This document shows, in pieces, positions 13,079 through 24,903 of a stretch of DNA of 64,000 nt. The notes beneath the pieces are model-generated. The model was given only the letters and a program-made list of their open reading frames with translations, made no database searches and was not told the origin of the DNA. The position numbers were made by a program, and so were the translations under genes. The stretch is from Adiantum capillus-veneris (lineage: Eukaryota; Streptophyta; Polypodiopsida; Polypodiales; Pteridaceae), in contig CM043944.1 in NCBI GenBank assembly GCA_014529385.2, positions 63,328,248 to 63,392,247 of the forward strand. Reading direction: 5' to 3'. The first letter of the stretch is position 1; every line of letters begins with the position of its first letter.

Positions 13079-13094
13079 TTAGCCCTCCCCCAGG
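13079..13094 (-). other. Element A polypurine tract
   Basis: The minus strand reads CCTGGGGGAGGGCTAA directly before the LTR start TGATAGCCG. The same tract stands at the same place in element B. Confidence 0.85.
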
Positions 13095-13106
13095 ATGATG
13101 GTATAT

Positions 13107-14486
13107 TCATGTACCATCATAGAGCATCTTTTCCAAAGGGAGTGCTTCAGAGTCCTTGACGAGATCTTCATTTTTTGGCCCCTCAGAATTTTGGATGGAT
13201 TTACACTCATGCTTCATGTAACAATACTTACATGAGAGAGCGGCCTCTTGACAGATCTTTGGTAGATCCTTTGGTAGAAGGCGACTCAAATAGGGCTTCA
13301 AGCGATACCCGTTTACCTTCATGGAGTTCTCTTTACCATTCAAGTCCATAAGCTGATAGTAACTTGAATTGAAAGCCTTCTTGACTATGTATGGCCCTTG
13401 CTATCTAGTTTCAAACTTGGCATCAAAACGATTGTCAAGTCGATTGTCATACCTTAGCACAAGCTCTCCTTCCTTGATGCCTTTGTCCTTCAATTTCTTG
13501 TCGTGCGTTTCTTTTGCTTGTGTGGCTTTCCTCTTGTAGCACTCGTAAGCTGCTTCTCTTTTCCACTCAAGCTCCACTAACGTAAGAAGTCGATACATCC
13601 ATACATCTTGATCATGTTGTGCTGCTTTGCCATGAAGTCGCATTGTTGGAATGTTGAGCTTGATAGGCTGCAAAGCCTCTTGACCATAGACCAAGAGAAA
13701 TGGTGTGAACTCCGTGGCTTCCCTATATGTGGTTCGATATCCCCACAAGGCACCATCCAAGAAGTCATCCCATAATTTTGTCTTGTTTTGCACCATCTTT
13801 CTAATGACTCCTGCAATGACACCATTAGCCTTCTCCACCAAACCATTTGACTATGGGTAGTATGGAGTGCTATGATGATGTAGAATGTGAAGCTCTTCAC
13901 AAACTTCTGTGAGTAAACCCTTCTTGAACCCCGGACCATTATCCAAAACAATCTCTAGAGGTGTGCCAAATCTACAACAAATATTAGTGTAGACAAACCT
14001 GCTCACTGTTTTCTCATTTACCTTTGCCACACTTTGTGCTTCCACCCACCTAGTTATGTAGTCCATAGCCACCAAGATATACAATTTTCCATTTTTAGTC
14101 CTTGGTAATGGACCCATAGCATCAATGCCCCATTTTTGAAATGGACCATTTGCAAGGACTAACTGATGTGGACCATGTAACAGATGCTTGTTTCCATTAA
14201 TCTGACAATTGTGGCAGCTTTTACACCAATGTTGAACATCCACATGCAGACTTGGCCAAACATACCCCGCACGCAAAATATTCTTCACAGGTAATTCTTG
14301 GGCAAAATGACCACCACATGCCTCTTCATGCAAACCCTTTAGAATGTCTTGAATTTCCTCGATAGTTGGGACTCTAATGCACACTTGATCCTTCCGTCTT
14401 TGATAGAGGGAGCCTTCTAAGAAGAGATAGAAACTTGCCTTCTTCATGAGTCTCCTTTTCTGAGCTTTAGTGAAGTCTTGTGGAAA
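13107..14486 (-). pseudogene. Element A integrase (pol C-terminal part)
   Basis: The minus strand encodes the HHCC zinc domain (HEEACGGHF, then CKSCHNCQ; about 14,340-14,200), the DDE core (GIDAMGPL, VLDNGPGF, and VEKANG at about 13,835) and a C-terminal GPY-like module ending in NGYRLKPYL. Relative to the near-identical copy in B there are at least three nonsense changes. One is at the gag-proximal side (about 14,487), one in the core just before the catalytic Glu segment (13,848-13,850; TAG where B has a Gln codon), and one before the GPY-like module (about 13,401; TAG where B has Trp). Not functional. Confidence 0.88.
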
Positions 14487-16297
14487 CTAGCCCTCCAAAA
14501 TGTAGCCAATAATGGGATCCAATGACTCCAACCCTTGGTATCTCGGTTGCTTGACAGCTGTTGCCACCATGATGACCTGCACTTCTTTCTCAACACATGT
14601 AACTGCTTGTTGTGCAAGTAAATCGGCATCTTCATTTTGTTTCCTAGGAATATGATACAGTTGCACTTCTTCAAACTGATTAAACATCCTAGGAATGGCA
14701 TGAACTTTTGTCCTTAAGCTTTCATTCTTGCATGCCCAAATGCCTAAAATCTGTTTAACAATCATAAGTGCATCTCCTTTTACCATGAGACGTTGTATCC
14801 CTTGGCCAATGCACATCTTCAAACCATGAAGTAGTGTGTCGTATTCTGCTTCATTGTTTCTAGTTGAACCTGGTAGATTGACCTTCTCTTTCATGACCAC
14901 CTCCCCACTTGGGTTGAGCAACACTAGCCCTCCCCCTGCTTTCCTTGTGGCTCGTCGAAAAGCTCCATCAAAGAACAAGGTAAAAGCATTAGGAATACTT
15001 TTTGGTGGTGGCAATGGTAGGGTCTTCACTTGAGGCACCTTAATTTCCTTCTCATGTACCCTATAAGTGAGAATCCCTGCCAATTGTGCACGCACACTAT
15101 CTTCTACCTTGAAAGAGTATTGGAACTCTTGCAACTCCATAATCCACTTTGAGATCCTAGTACTAAGATTCATTTGAGATGACACCCAAGGGAACAAATT
15201 TTCTGCAGTGAGGATAACAAAAGGTTTTGGTAGCAGGTAGGATCTAAACTTTCTCACCGCGAACATGAGAGAAAGCATCATGAGTTCTGCTTCTGTGTAG
15301 CTTCTCTCCAAGGCATTCATGACCCTACTAGCAAAGTAAATGGGTCGCATCCTTGTACTGTGGGGATCTTGTTGTAATAAAACTACACCAATTGTTTCCT
15401 TCCCAACACTAGAGCTAACAAAGAATGTGTACTCCCAACAAGGAGGCACGAGTGTTGGTAGCTCTGACAAAATGACTTTAATGTTACAAAAGTACTCTTC
15501 AAGCTCATTAGACCATGCAAATTCTACTTGTTGTGTCAACTTTTGCAAAGGGTGAAGTAACTCCGAGGCTAAGTGAATGAAGCGTGACATATACTTCACC
15601 TTTTGAATGAATGAGATGACCTCCTTAAGACTCTTTGGTGATGGTAGCTCAATGAGAGCTTTTGCCTTTGTTGGATCCACCTCAATACCTTTATAGGAAA
15701 CCTTGTGACCAAGCAAGATCACTTCATCCTCACCTATGTGACACTTGTCGGGGTTGAGCTGACCTCCGATGTCATAGAGCTTCTTTAAACCTTCTTCTAC
15801 CCTTTGTAGATGCAATGATTTTGAGCTATAAATGCAAAAACCATCAATGAACACCCTAATTGAATTTCCAAAGAATGCTTGAAACACCATGTTCATGAAA
15901 CGTTGGAATGTTGCAAGAGCATTTGTCAGACCAAATGGCATGACTTTAAAAGCATAACAACCCCAAGGAGTGATAAAGGTTGTTTTCAATTGATCTTCCA
16001 ATGCGATACCTATTTGAAAGTAACGTGAGTAGCCATCACACACAGTGTACTTCTCATGACCAGCTACCTCATTTAGTATCTCATCTTGAAATGGGAGGGA
16101 AAGTGATCTCTTTTTGTTGCCTCATTGAGTGGACGGTAATCCACACACACCCTCCACTTGCCGTTCTTCTTAGGAGTGACAACAACGGGAGAGACCCACT
16201 CCGGATTGTCCACTGGATAAATGAAACCTGCTGCTAGAAGCTTTCTTACCTCCTTGAGTAAAGCCTGCTCCTTGATGACTACTAGCCTTCGTAGCTT
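14487..16297 (-). pseudogene. Element A reverse transcriptase, RNase H and second RNase H-like domain
   Basis: The open part (16,043 to 14,487, 518 codons) starts at the RT block CDGYSRYF. It includes VMPFGLTNA and the catalytic box, here FIDG instead of FIDD. It then has a first RNase H (YFASRVMNALERSYTEAEL) and a second one (FTLFFDGAF, NNEAEYDTLLHGL, VKGDALMIVKQILG, DADLLAQQA). The N-terminal RT part (16,044-16,297; KKNGKWRVCVDYRPLNEATKRDHF) is in another frame because one C is missing in a CCCC run at about 16,095-16,099. A TAG at about 16,297 also closes the protease-RT linker. The loss of a catalytic Asp means the RT is dead even apart from the frameshift. Confidence 0.9.
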
Positions 16298-18388
16298 CTA
16301 AGCCTTAGGTGTGGCCTCTTGCTTCAACTCAATTTTGTGTTGAACAACATCTACTCCATGCACATCGGTGTAGTCTTTAGCAAAAAGCCTAGGAAATTTC
16401 CTTAGCACACATTTGAACTCCTCTCTTTCGTCCTTTGTAAGTGTTGTAGACAACATACCTTCTAACATTCCTTCATCTTGGACATTTTGGTTCTCTTGGG
16501 AACCTACCTCTTCCAAACCTGGGCAATAGGTCTCTTGGTTGTTTGGATTAAACCTTACCCCCATGACTTCAATGGAAGACTCCTCTTCAATAATGCTGCC
16601 GCTACTTTCTCCTTCTGAAGTGCTATCGGTCCAGCCTTCCTCCGTCTCACTTTGAGATGATTCTTCATGGAGCTCCTCTTGGCGTTGCTCCTTCATGTAA
16701 ATGACAACCTTCTTATGATTGTCATTCCTGCAAATTAGCTTTCCACTCTCCCAATCCTGCAAAGCTCGCATTTTCATTAGCCATGATCTTCCTAGGATAA
16801 ATGGATAACCACTTCCCTTGGTCGACATAACATAAAAATCCACCGCCTTCTTAATGCCAAAGGCCTCTACAAAGACATTTTTATAAATGCCTACACACCT
16901 AGCCTTGCTATTGTTTGCCATCTTGACTTTGATTTCAGGTGTCTCATGGATGTGCATGCCTAGTCTTTGCATGAGTCCTTCTGTCATGATGCAAATTTGT
17001 GCACCCCCATCCACTAGAACTTTCCTAACCAATCTCCCTTTTATGTAACAATCTAGCACATGTGTAATGTCCTCATTCATTTTAGCATGTGCAATTTTTA
17101 CAACAGACACACTCTCTTTTACCTTTCTCCTAGTGCTAACTGCCCTTGTTAAATCCCTCCTAACTTGTGGACATAATGCAAGAAATTGAGGCCATGAGAT
17201 ATTAGGACCCTTACCTCTCATGTCTTCCAACAGGTTGTATGGAGCCATACCATGTCCAAGAGGGAAGTGTTGGAGGTTGATACGACATCGAGTCCTCTTA
17301 GCTTCCTTGGTCTCTTTTGCCTTTTTTTCTCGTCCATGGTCACTTTGTGATGTAACTCCTTCTTTCTCCTTACCTTTCCCTTGGCCACGCTTAATGCCAT
17401 TTGCTTCCATGTCAATCTCTCTTGAATTTGTCACCTCTACCACATGCACATTTGGGTCTGGCAAAGGTGGAACTCCTTCCACTCCTTGTGGAGGGGGTCT
17501 TGCTCCATTTGGCCTTTGTAGAAGCCGTGGTTGCTGACTAGTTCCTTCACCTGCATTTATCACTGGGTAATTCAAGTTAGGTCTCCCTGGCTCCCCACGG
17601 GGCCAAGGACAATTATACATCCCATGTCCAGACTCTCCGCAATTCCAGCATTGCAAGACTCTCCTAGGTCGTGGTGGATCTCGCTCTTCTGACTTCTTTG
17701 CTTGTCCCTTTGGACCTACAGCTTGTTCAAGGTGAATTGACAGGCTGCTTAAGGATTCATTTAACTTCTCAATCACTTCCGCTGTTACCTCAGGAAGCTC
17801 CCTAGATGTTGATGTTTGTGACTTACCTTTGGGTTTCAGACCTTCTATTGGAACCTCTCCCCTTAAGCACTTGAGTTTTCTATATTTCTCAGCAGCCCTA
17901 GTTTCAGCTGCATCAAAGGTAGCAGATGCACCCGCCTCAAATTTTACCTTAAGGTCAGGAAAGAGTCCGGCTATGAACCTCTCCTTCTTTAGGAACTCTT
18001 CACCATCACCAAGGTTAGCAACATTTCTCACCCATATAACCCAAAGACGTAGAAACTGTTGCTTGTACAAGTAGTAGTCATCTAAGTCTTTTTGCTTATG
18101 AGAAACAATGTCTTGCCATAGCTTTTGAGTGTTTTGGGGATCAAAGAAGTATTTCTTGAAACGATTCAACACTTTCGTGCAATTCCCCTTAACTTCCTTA
18201 GGCAAAGAGTCAAACCAAGTGCTAGCATCTTTCCTAAGGACTACCTCAAACATTTCTGCACGTTCCTGATCAGTTACTATCCTCTTGATACAGAAAGACA
18301 TTTTGAATTTGCCAAAAATAATTCTGCATCCTCCCCAGGCTCTCCAAAGAACAAGGGGTAACCACTCATTTGCCTAGTTGTATCCATG
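16298..18388 (-). pseudogene. Element A gag and aspartic protease
   Basis: The ATG at 18,388 gives MDTTRQMSGYPLFFGEPG, the start of the capsid domain. One T is missing near 18,305 compared with element B, so the remaining 667 codons (18,301 to 16,298) are in another frame. They show the gag capsid region (DASTWFDSLP, FFDPQNTQKLW), a CCHC zinc knuckle CWNCGESGHGMYNC about 217 codons in, and a retropepsin about 430 codons in. In the retropepsin the active-site triplet is DGG (VLVDGGAQICIM) instead of D-S/T-G, followed by FILGRSWL. An acidic linker leads to the RT. Confidence 0.88.
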
Positions 18389-18401
18389 TTGCTGGTTTTA
18401 C

Positions 18402-18653
18402 TCAAAATTTTCTTTTTCTTTTTTTATTTTTTGTGTTGCAAAGTAGAATGAAAATATAAACGTCAAAGCTTAGATCATAGCGAATCAATGGCAAAATGAA
18501 GGGATTGACTGAGGCATTGATAGCCGCTACTTGCCTAGGCTCAAACATACGACGGAAAACACGTTGAAATTGTAACTTTGTGCCAACTATTACATGCACG
18601 TCTTGTCTAGCCAAAGGAATGAATGTACGATACAAGTCCTCGTGATTCATCAA
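18402..18653 (-). CDS. Element A leader ORF, module type N (pre-gag protein)
   Basis: An 83-codon frame lies between the primer site and gag, ending 13 bp before the gag ATG. It reads MMNHEDLY near the start, then TKLQFQRV, INASVNPFILPLIRYDL and SFDVYIFIL, with a basic tail. A clear counterpart (28,591-28,803) exists in element B at roughly 70 percent identity by eye, so the coding sense was conserved. I recognise no named domain. Tat/Ogre elements are known to carry an extra ORF of unknown function before gag, and this has the same position. It may be part of a longer broken protein. Confidence 0.55.
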   Translation of the reverse strand: MMNHEDLYRTFIPLARQDVHVIVGTKLQFQRVFRRMFEPRQVAAINASVNPFILPLIRYDLSFDVYIFILLCNTKNKKRKRKF

Positions 18654-18662
18654 CCTAGCTAA

Positions 18663-18850
18663 AACAAGATAAGCACATGTACATCAAAAGAGACATTATA
18701 GTCTACAAGTGGGAGTATAATAGGATTTGGAGATTGTAGAATATCTCTTAATGCTTCAGCACCAAAGAGGAATACAATACAATGTTGAAAAAAAAAATTC
18801 TATCAATGCGAACATTTATCCTAATCCCTTGCACCCAATGAAACTGATGA
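18663..18850 (-). pseudogene. Element A leader, second copy of module N (frameshifted)
   Basis: Upstream of the 18,402-18,653 frame the minus strand reads FLFGAEALRDILQSPNPIIL followed by LVDYNVSFDVHVLILF and a stop. This repeats the pattern of the neighbouring module (ASVNPFILPLIRYDLSFDVYIF). A run of ten T at about 18,788-18,797 shifts the frame relative to its upstream part (RINVRIDRIFFF). The module is thus tandemly duplicated in the leader. Confidence 0.5.
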
Positions 18851-18949
18851 AATTGAATTGCATGAGCAGGATTAGGAGGTGGTGGGTTGTTCATGTAAAC
18901 ACAACTAGTTTTTGAAGACTTACCTTGTGTATGCTAACACAACCGCTCT

Positions 18950-18967
18950 TCCTCCGTGGGGGCACCA
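18950..18967 (-). other. Element A primer-binding site
   Basis: The minus strand reads TGGTGCCCCCACGGAGGA, four bases after the 5' LTR end. Element B has the same site with one change (28,857-28,874). It starts with TGG as expected for a tRNA 3' CCA; I could not assign the tRNA. Confidence 0.7.
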
Positions 18968-18971
18968 AATT

Positions 18972-19318
18972 TGAGGCGGTCCGGGGCGGGCAACAAGAAA
19001 GGCGACCTCTAAACACCCCTCAAGGCTCCTGTGTTGCTCAATTGGGGCTGGGGCAACCACAAGCACAACAAAACAACAAACCCACAGCCAAACCCAAACA
19101 AGATAGGGGCACCACCTAGTTATGGTATGCGAACTAGGACGCAAGAGAGATTTTGGCACAACCAAGAAGATGCACCACACAACACACACAAACAACCTCA
19201 CACCAAGACACACATGAAATGGACCAGAGAGAGCTAGAGCAAAGGGAAGAGAGAGAGGAAAGGACATTTCGTAATACCTTATTTGTGACTTGTAAATGGA
19301 GATGGTTCATTATGATGC
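18972..19318 (-). repeat. Element A 5' LTR, first piece (interrupted by element B)
   Basis: It begins TGAGGCGGTCC and follows the left LTR of A closely up to TTATGATGC, where element B begins. The left LTR continues uninterrupted at this point (11,279 onward), which proves the insertion. Confidence 0.93.
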
Positions 19319-19493
19319 TGAGGCGGTCCGGGGCGGGCAACAAGAAGAGCAACCTCTAGACACCCTTCAAGGCTCCCGTGCTGCTCAATTGGGTTGGGGT
19401 TGGTAAAAAACAACAAACACACACACAAACCCGCAACCTAACCCTACACAAATTTGGGGCACCACCTAGTTTTGGATGCAAACTAGGACGCAT

Positions 19494-19547
<54 letters not shown>

Positions 19548-21912
19548 TGCTCGGGCTGCTTTGAAACGTATCGGCAATGATCAAGCAAACACAACTATAT
19601 ATTTAAGAAAGAGAGAGAAAGGGGGAGGGGGTGCTTGTTGCATTAATACCTTCTTACAAATCTGTCATGACAAATCAAAGTGAGATTAGTATTTGTTCAA
19701 CATAGCCTGCGTAAATTTCACCACAACACATCACAAGAAAAGACACCCCAATCACTGTCTTAAGGCCAGGGGAGTCCTCTCCACCCTGTCGCCCTCTTAC
19801 AGTATGTGGGATTTATGGCTAGATTGATGACAACACCAGAGACAAGCTATCAAGAACTTAACAAAAAACACCAAGATACTTACGCATCATTGTTGTCCAT
19901 TACTTCACGTTGGAAGGGAGACAAAGTATCCAAGCTTAGTCCAAATCCACCCTCCTTGATTCAACAAATGTTGGGCTTACACTAGTAGGAGAAATGATAG
20001 ATTTCCTACTCTCAATTGAATGATCACTCTCTCTCTTACAATGGCATAGAGTTCCCTTGCTAATCCCCTATTACAACACATGCACATGCATAAGACAATG
20101 AGCTTCCACTCAAGAGCTCCTTCTAGAGAGGTTGAGCTTGGCTTCTCAAGCTATAGCATAGTGCTCTTGCTTATGGCTCCCCCCTTTTGTGCTAGCTACA
20201 CCCTCCTTTTATAGCAATTTTGAAGGCTAGGGTTACTCCTCTAACCATGGTTGGGTTAGATTTTCAGCAATTTATCTAATTTCTTTTTCTTGGAATTATC
20301 AAGAAGTTGGTGGGGAAAGAGAGAGGAGAGAAATGGAGGTGATAGGTCTTTTCATAGTGGGTTAGTGTTAGTGGAGTTAGTATTAATTTACAAATGGAAT
20401 TGGATATTTACAATGGGAGTATCCATGTAGGATACAAATAAGGAAGAAAAACTCTTAAGAGGTAAGAAAAGGTGGATTTCTTACAAGGTTGATGCTCCAA
20501 GTGTCTTGAGTAGGGCCGATTTTGACGCTTGTTGATGGTCCACTAGCTTTGACGGTACATTTTTTCTCCACTCTTGACCTTCCTTGAGAGACAAGGTAAT
20601 TGAAGCTGAGTAATCAACCACCATGATGCTGTCTTTTAAGAGAAGAGGCTGAATTTTGTGTTTTTTTTGATAGATATGGGTAATTTGGAGGAGGAAAAAT
20701 GAGACTAGGTGGTCAATTTTGGAATGGAATTGTGTGTGGGAGGTATGAGTTCACCATGGTTTCTCTTATTCTTCAAGGTTGAGGAGAAGGTGAGTAGTGT
20801 GCAGAGAGGAGTGGTGAGAGAGATGGGGATGATGAGTGGAGAAGTGTGTGTGAAAGAGGAAAATGATAAAGTGGAAGAGAGAGTGTGGCTGCATAGCATG
20901 GGAAAACGGAGGTCCACTAAAAACTTCATAGCTCACAGCTCGTAGCTCAAAAGAATATGAAAAAATTTGAGGCAAAAGTTCAGCCCACGAGCTACAACTT
21001 TTGTTTGTATCACCTTTTCAAATTCGGAGAGCAAGTGAAATTTAAAAATTCAGCAAAACCGATCGTTTTTTTCCACTGCAAAGGTCCTTGTGGGGTCCTT
21101 CTTTGGATGATTCTTTTGAATACCTCCAAGAGTGAGCCCTCCATAGTGCATGTATGCATGCCACCTACCCTTGACCTTATTTGGTAGGTCTATAATTGAA
21201 GATATTGTTGAGATTAGGATATAAGTGAATAGTACAACTAAGAAAATCAAATATTGAGGGGTCTAAAAAATATGTACATGTCAAATATAAATAATATAAG
21301 TGGAAAAAATATAAAGGGGTCAAAAGAAATCTCTCTCATTATGAGGCTACCATAAAAAGATAAATATTTTTGGTGTTCTAATTTTTTAGAAAAAAACAAA
21401 ATAGATGTAGGAAGGGAAAAATCAAAATAGTGAAAAAATATACACATAAATAAAACTAGTTTTTTTGGATTTTTGTTGGGGTGGAGTTACACCAAATATA
21501 AGAGAAGCTTACATGAAAATATTTCTATATGGAATAAAGAGTATGAAAAATGGTAAGAAAAAATTGTGGTAATGGTGAGGCAATGTACAGAGCATAAATA
21601 ACACACACCTAGGTAGAAATATTTAAATAAATACCAAAATAATTATGAAAAAATCTTTTATTTAGGCCCTATATACAAAGAAATATTTACATACGCATGG
21701 GCCATAATATACTTATATTTTTTATATTTTTTGGCTCAACTAGCCCAATGACTAGCTAATTGAGGGTTTTTTTAAGAATATATGGGAAAAGTCCTGTGAC
21801 TCACGCACGCCTATATACAGTGAAAGGGTGAGGGTAACCACAGTGTTTGAGTGATTTGATAGGGGGGGATAACTCACTATGGCAATCACAGAGAGCCGAA
21901 AAACGGCTATCA
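19319..21912 (-). repeat. Element B 3' LTR (left copy)
   Basis: Plus-strand ends TGAGGCGGTCC and CGGCTATCA. A minus-strand TATAAAAGG box lies at 20,205-20,213. It has (GA)n at 19,497-19,544. The last 310 bp (U3 start in element sense) align well with A's LTR; the middle is alignable only with much divergence. Confidence 0.93.
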
Positions 21913-21928
21913 TTAGCCCTCCCCCAGG
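21913..21928 (-). other. Element B polypurine tract
   Basis: Minus strand CCTGGGGGAGGGCTAA abutting the LTR start, identical to A's. Confidence 0.85.
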
Positions 21929-21940
21929 ATGATGGTATAT

Positions 21941-24874
21941 TCATGTACCATCATAAAGCATCTTTTCCAAAGAGAGTGCTTCAGAGTCCTTGACAAGATC
22001 TTCATTGTTTGGCCCCTCAGAATTTTGACTGGAGTTACACTCATGCTTCCTGTAACAATACTTACATGAGACAGCGGCCTTTGGACAGATCTTTGGTAGA
22101 TCCTTTGGTAGAAGGCGACTCAAATAGGGCTTCAAGCGATACCCGTTTACTTTCCTAGAGTGCTCTTTACCATTCAAGTCCATAAGCTGATAGTAACTTG
22201 AATTGAAAGCCTTCTTGACTATGTATGGCCCTTGCCATCTTGTTTCAAATTTGGCATCAAAACGATTATCGAGTCGATTGTCATACCTTAGCACAAGATC
22301 TCCTTCATTGATGCCTTTGTCCTTCAGTTTCTTGTCAAGCTTCTCCTTTGTCTGTGTGGCTTTCCTCTTATAGCACTCGTATGCTGCTTCTCTTTTCCAC
22401 TCAAGCTCAGCTAAGGTAAGAAGTCGATCCATCCATGATTCTTGATCATGTTGTGCTGATTTGCCATGAAGTCGCATTGTTGGAATGTTTAGCTCAATTG
22501 GCTGTAAAGCCTCTTGACCATAGACCAAGTGAAATGGTGTGAACTCCGTGGCTTCCCTATATGTGGTTCGATACGCCCACAAGGCACCATCCAAGAAGTC
22601 ATCCCACAACTTTGTCTTGTTTTTCACCATATTTCTAATGATGCCTGCAATGACACCATTAGCTTTTTCTTCCAAACCATTTGATTGGGGATAGTAGGGT
22701 GTACTGTGACGATGTAGAATGTGAAGTTCTTCACAGACTTCTGTGAGCAATCCCTTTCTAAACCCTAGACCATTATCAGAAACAATCTCCAAAGGTGTGC
22801 CAAATCTACAACAAATGTGAGTGTAGACGAATTTGCTCACTGTCTTCTCATTTACCTTTGCCACACTTTGTGCTTCCACCCACCTAGTCATATAGTCTAC
22901 AGCCACTAGAATGTAGAGTTTACCATTTTTTGTCCTAGGCAGAGGACCCATAGCATCAATGCCCCACTTTTCAAACGGTCCATTTGCAAGCACGATTTGC
23001 CTTGGACCATAAACCAATCTTCTATTCCCATTTACCTGACAATTGTGACAACTTTTACACCAATGTTGGACATCCACATGCAGACTTGGCCAAACATACG
23101 CAAGCAAAATCTTCTTCACAGTTAATTCTTGGGAAAAATGACCACCACATGCTTCTTCATGCAAACCTTTTAGAATGGCTGGAATTTCCTCAATAGTTGG
23201 TACTCTTCTGCACACTTGATCCTTCCCTCTTTGATAGAGGGAGCCTTCTAGGAAGAGATACATGCTTGCCTTCTTCATGAGTCTCCTCTTCTGAGCTTTT
23301 GTGATGTCTGGTGGAAACTCACCCTCCAAAATGTAGCCAATGATGGGAGCCAATGACTCCAATCCCCGGTACCTCGGTTGCTTCACAGCAGCCGCCACCA
23401 TGATGACCTGCACTTCTTTATTTACACATACAACGGCTTGTTGTGCAAGTAAATCAACATCTTCATTTTGTTTCCTAGGAATATGATATAATTGCACCTC
23501 CTCAAATTGATTAAATAGCCTACGAATGGCATGAACTTTTGTCCTTAAGCTTTCATTCTTGCATGCCCAAATGCCTAAAATCTGTTTAACAATGAGAAGT
23601 GCATCTCCTTTTACCATGAGACGTTGTATCCCTTGGCCAATGCACATCTTCAAACCATGAAGTAGTGTGTCATATTCTGCTTCATTGTTGCTAGCTGAAC
23701 TTGGTAGATTGAACTTCTCTTTCATGACCACCTCTCCACTTGGGTTGAGCAACACTAGCCCTCCCCCTGCTTTCCCTATGGCTCGACAAAAAGCTCCATC
23801 AAAGAACAAGGTAAAAGCATTAGGAATACTTTTTGGTGGTGGCAATGGTAGGGTCTTTACTTCAGGCACCTTAATCTCCTTTTCGTGCACCCTATAAGTG
23901 AGAATCCCTGCCAATTGTGCACGCACACTATCTTCTACCTTGAAAGAGTATTGAAACTCTTGCATTTCCATAATCCACTTTGAGATCCTAGTACTAAGAT
24001 TCATTTGAGATGACACCCAAGGGAACAAATTTTCTGCAGTGAGAATTACAAAAGGTTTTGGTAGCAGGTAGGATCTAAACTTTCTCACCGCAAACATGAG
24101 AGAAATCATCATGAGTTCTGCTTCTGTGTAGTCTCTCTCCAAAGCATTCATGACCCTACTAGCAAAGTAGATGGGTCGCATCCTTGTACTATGGGGATGT
24201 TGTTGTAGCAACACAGCACCAATTGTTTCTTTCCCAGCACTAGAGCTAACAAAGAATGTGTACTCCCAACAAGGAGGCATGAGTGTTGGTAGCTCTGACA
24301 AAATGACTTTAATGTTACAAAAGTACTCTTCAAGCTCATCAGACCATGCAAATTCTACTTGTTGTGTCAACTTTTGCAAAGGGTGAAGTAACTCCGAGGC
24401 TAAGTGAATGAAGCGTGACATATACTTCACCTTTTGAATGAATGAGATGACCTCCTTAAGACTCTTGGGTGATGGTAGCTCAATAAGAGCCTTTGCCTTT
24501 GAAGGATCCACTTCAATGCCTTTGTAAGAAACTTTATGACCAAGCAAGATTACTTCATCCTCACCTATATGGCACTTGTCGGGGTTGAGTTGACCTCCCA
24601 TGTCGTAGAGCTTCTTTAAACCTTCTTCTACCCTTTGTAGATGCAATGATTTTGAGCTATAAATACAGAAATCATCAATGAACACCCTAATTGACTTTCC
24701 AAAGAATGCTTGAAACACCATATTCATGAAACGTTGGAATGTTGCAGGAGCATTTGTCAGACCAAATGGCATGACTCTAAAAGCATAACAACCCCAAGGA
24801 GTGATAAAGGTTGTTTTCAATTGATCCTCCAATGCAATCCCTATTTGAAAGTAACCTGAGTAACCATCGCACAC
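21941..24874 (-). CDS. Element B pol: RT palm, RNase H, second RNase H-like domain, integrase (intact 977 codons)
   Basis: This is the longest open frame in the window. It starts inside the RT at CDGYSGYF; the catalytic FIDD is at about residues 65-68, the first RNase H at about 165-290, and the second, archaeal-type RNase H-like domain at about 355-490 (FFDGAF, NNEAEYD, VKGDALLIVKQ). The integrase has a zinc domain (HEEACGGHF, CKSCHNCQ) at about 590-630 and a DDE core (GIDAMGPLP, VSDNGLGF, LEEKANG) thereafter. It ends in a GPY-like module (WQGPYIVKKAF) at about 890-935. Two RNase H domains with the extra one before integrase is the Tat-lineage mark. The frame lacks the RT N-terminus, which is in another frame upstream because one A is missing near 24,945. 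Confidence 0.93.
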   Translation of the reverse strand: MCDGYSGYFQIGIALEDQLKTTFITPWGCYAFRVMPFGLTNAPATFQRFMNMVFQAFFGKSIRVFIDDFCIYSSKSLHLQRVEEGLKKLYDMGGQLNPDKCHIGEDEVILLGHKVSYKGIEVDPSKAKALIELPSPKSLKEVISFIQKVKYMSRFIHLASELLHPLQKLTQQVEFAWSDELEEYFCNIKVILSELPTLMPPCWEYTFFVSSSAGKETIGAVLLQQHPHSTRMRPIYFASRVMNALERDYTEAELMMISLMFAVRKFRSYLLPKPFVILTAENLFPWVSSQMNLSTRISKWIMEMQEFQYSFKVEDSVRAQLAGILTYRVHEKEIKVPEVKTLPLPPPKSIPNAFTLFFDGAFCRAIGKAGGGLVLLNPSGEVVMKEKFNLPSSASNNEAEYDTLLHGLKMCIGQGIQRLMVKGDALLIVKQILGIWACKNESLRTKVHAIRRLFNQFEEVQLYHIPRKQNEDVDLLAQQAVVCVNKEVQVIMVAAAVKQPRYRGLESLAPIIGYILEGEFPPDITKAQKRRLMKKASMYLFLEGSLYQRGKDQVCRRVPTIEEIPAILKGLHEEACGGHFSQELTVKKILLAYVWPSLHVDVQHWCKSCHNCQVNGNRRLVYGPRQIVLANGPFEKWGIDAMGPLPRTKNGKLYILVAVDYMTRWVEAQSVAKVNEKTVSKFVYTHICCRFGTPLEIVSDNGLGFRKGLLTEVCEELHILHRHSTPYYPQSNGLEEKANGVIAGIIRNMVKNKTKLWDDFLDGALWAYRTTYREATEFTPFHLVYGQEALQPIELNIPTMRLHGKSAQHDQESWMDRLLTLAELEWKREAAYECYKRKATQTKEKLDKKLKDKGINEGDLVLRYDNRLDNRFDAKFETRWQGPYIVKKAFNSSYYQLMDLNGKEHSRKVNGYRLKPYLSRLLPKDLPKICPKAAVSCKYCYRKHECNSSQNSEGPNNEDLVKDSEALSLEKMLYDGT

Positions 24875-24903
24875 AGTGTACTTCTCATGACCAGCTACCT
24901 CAT

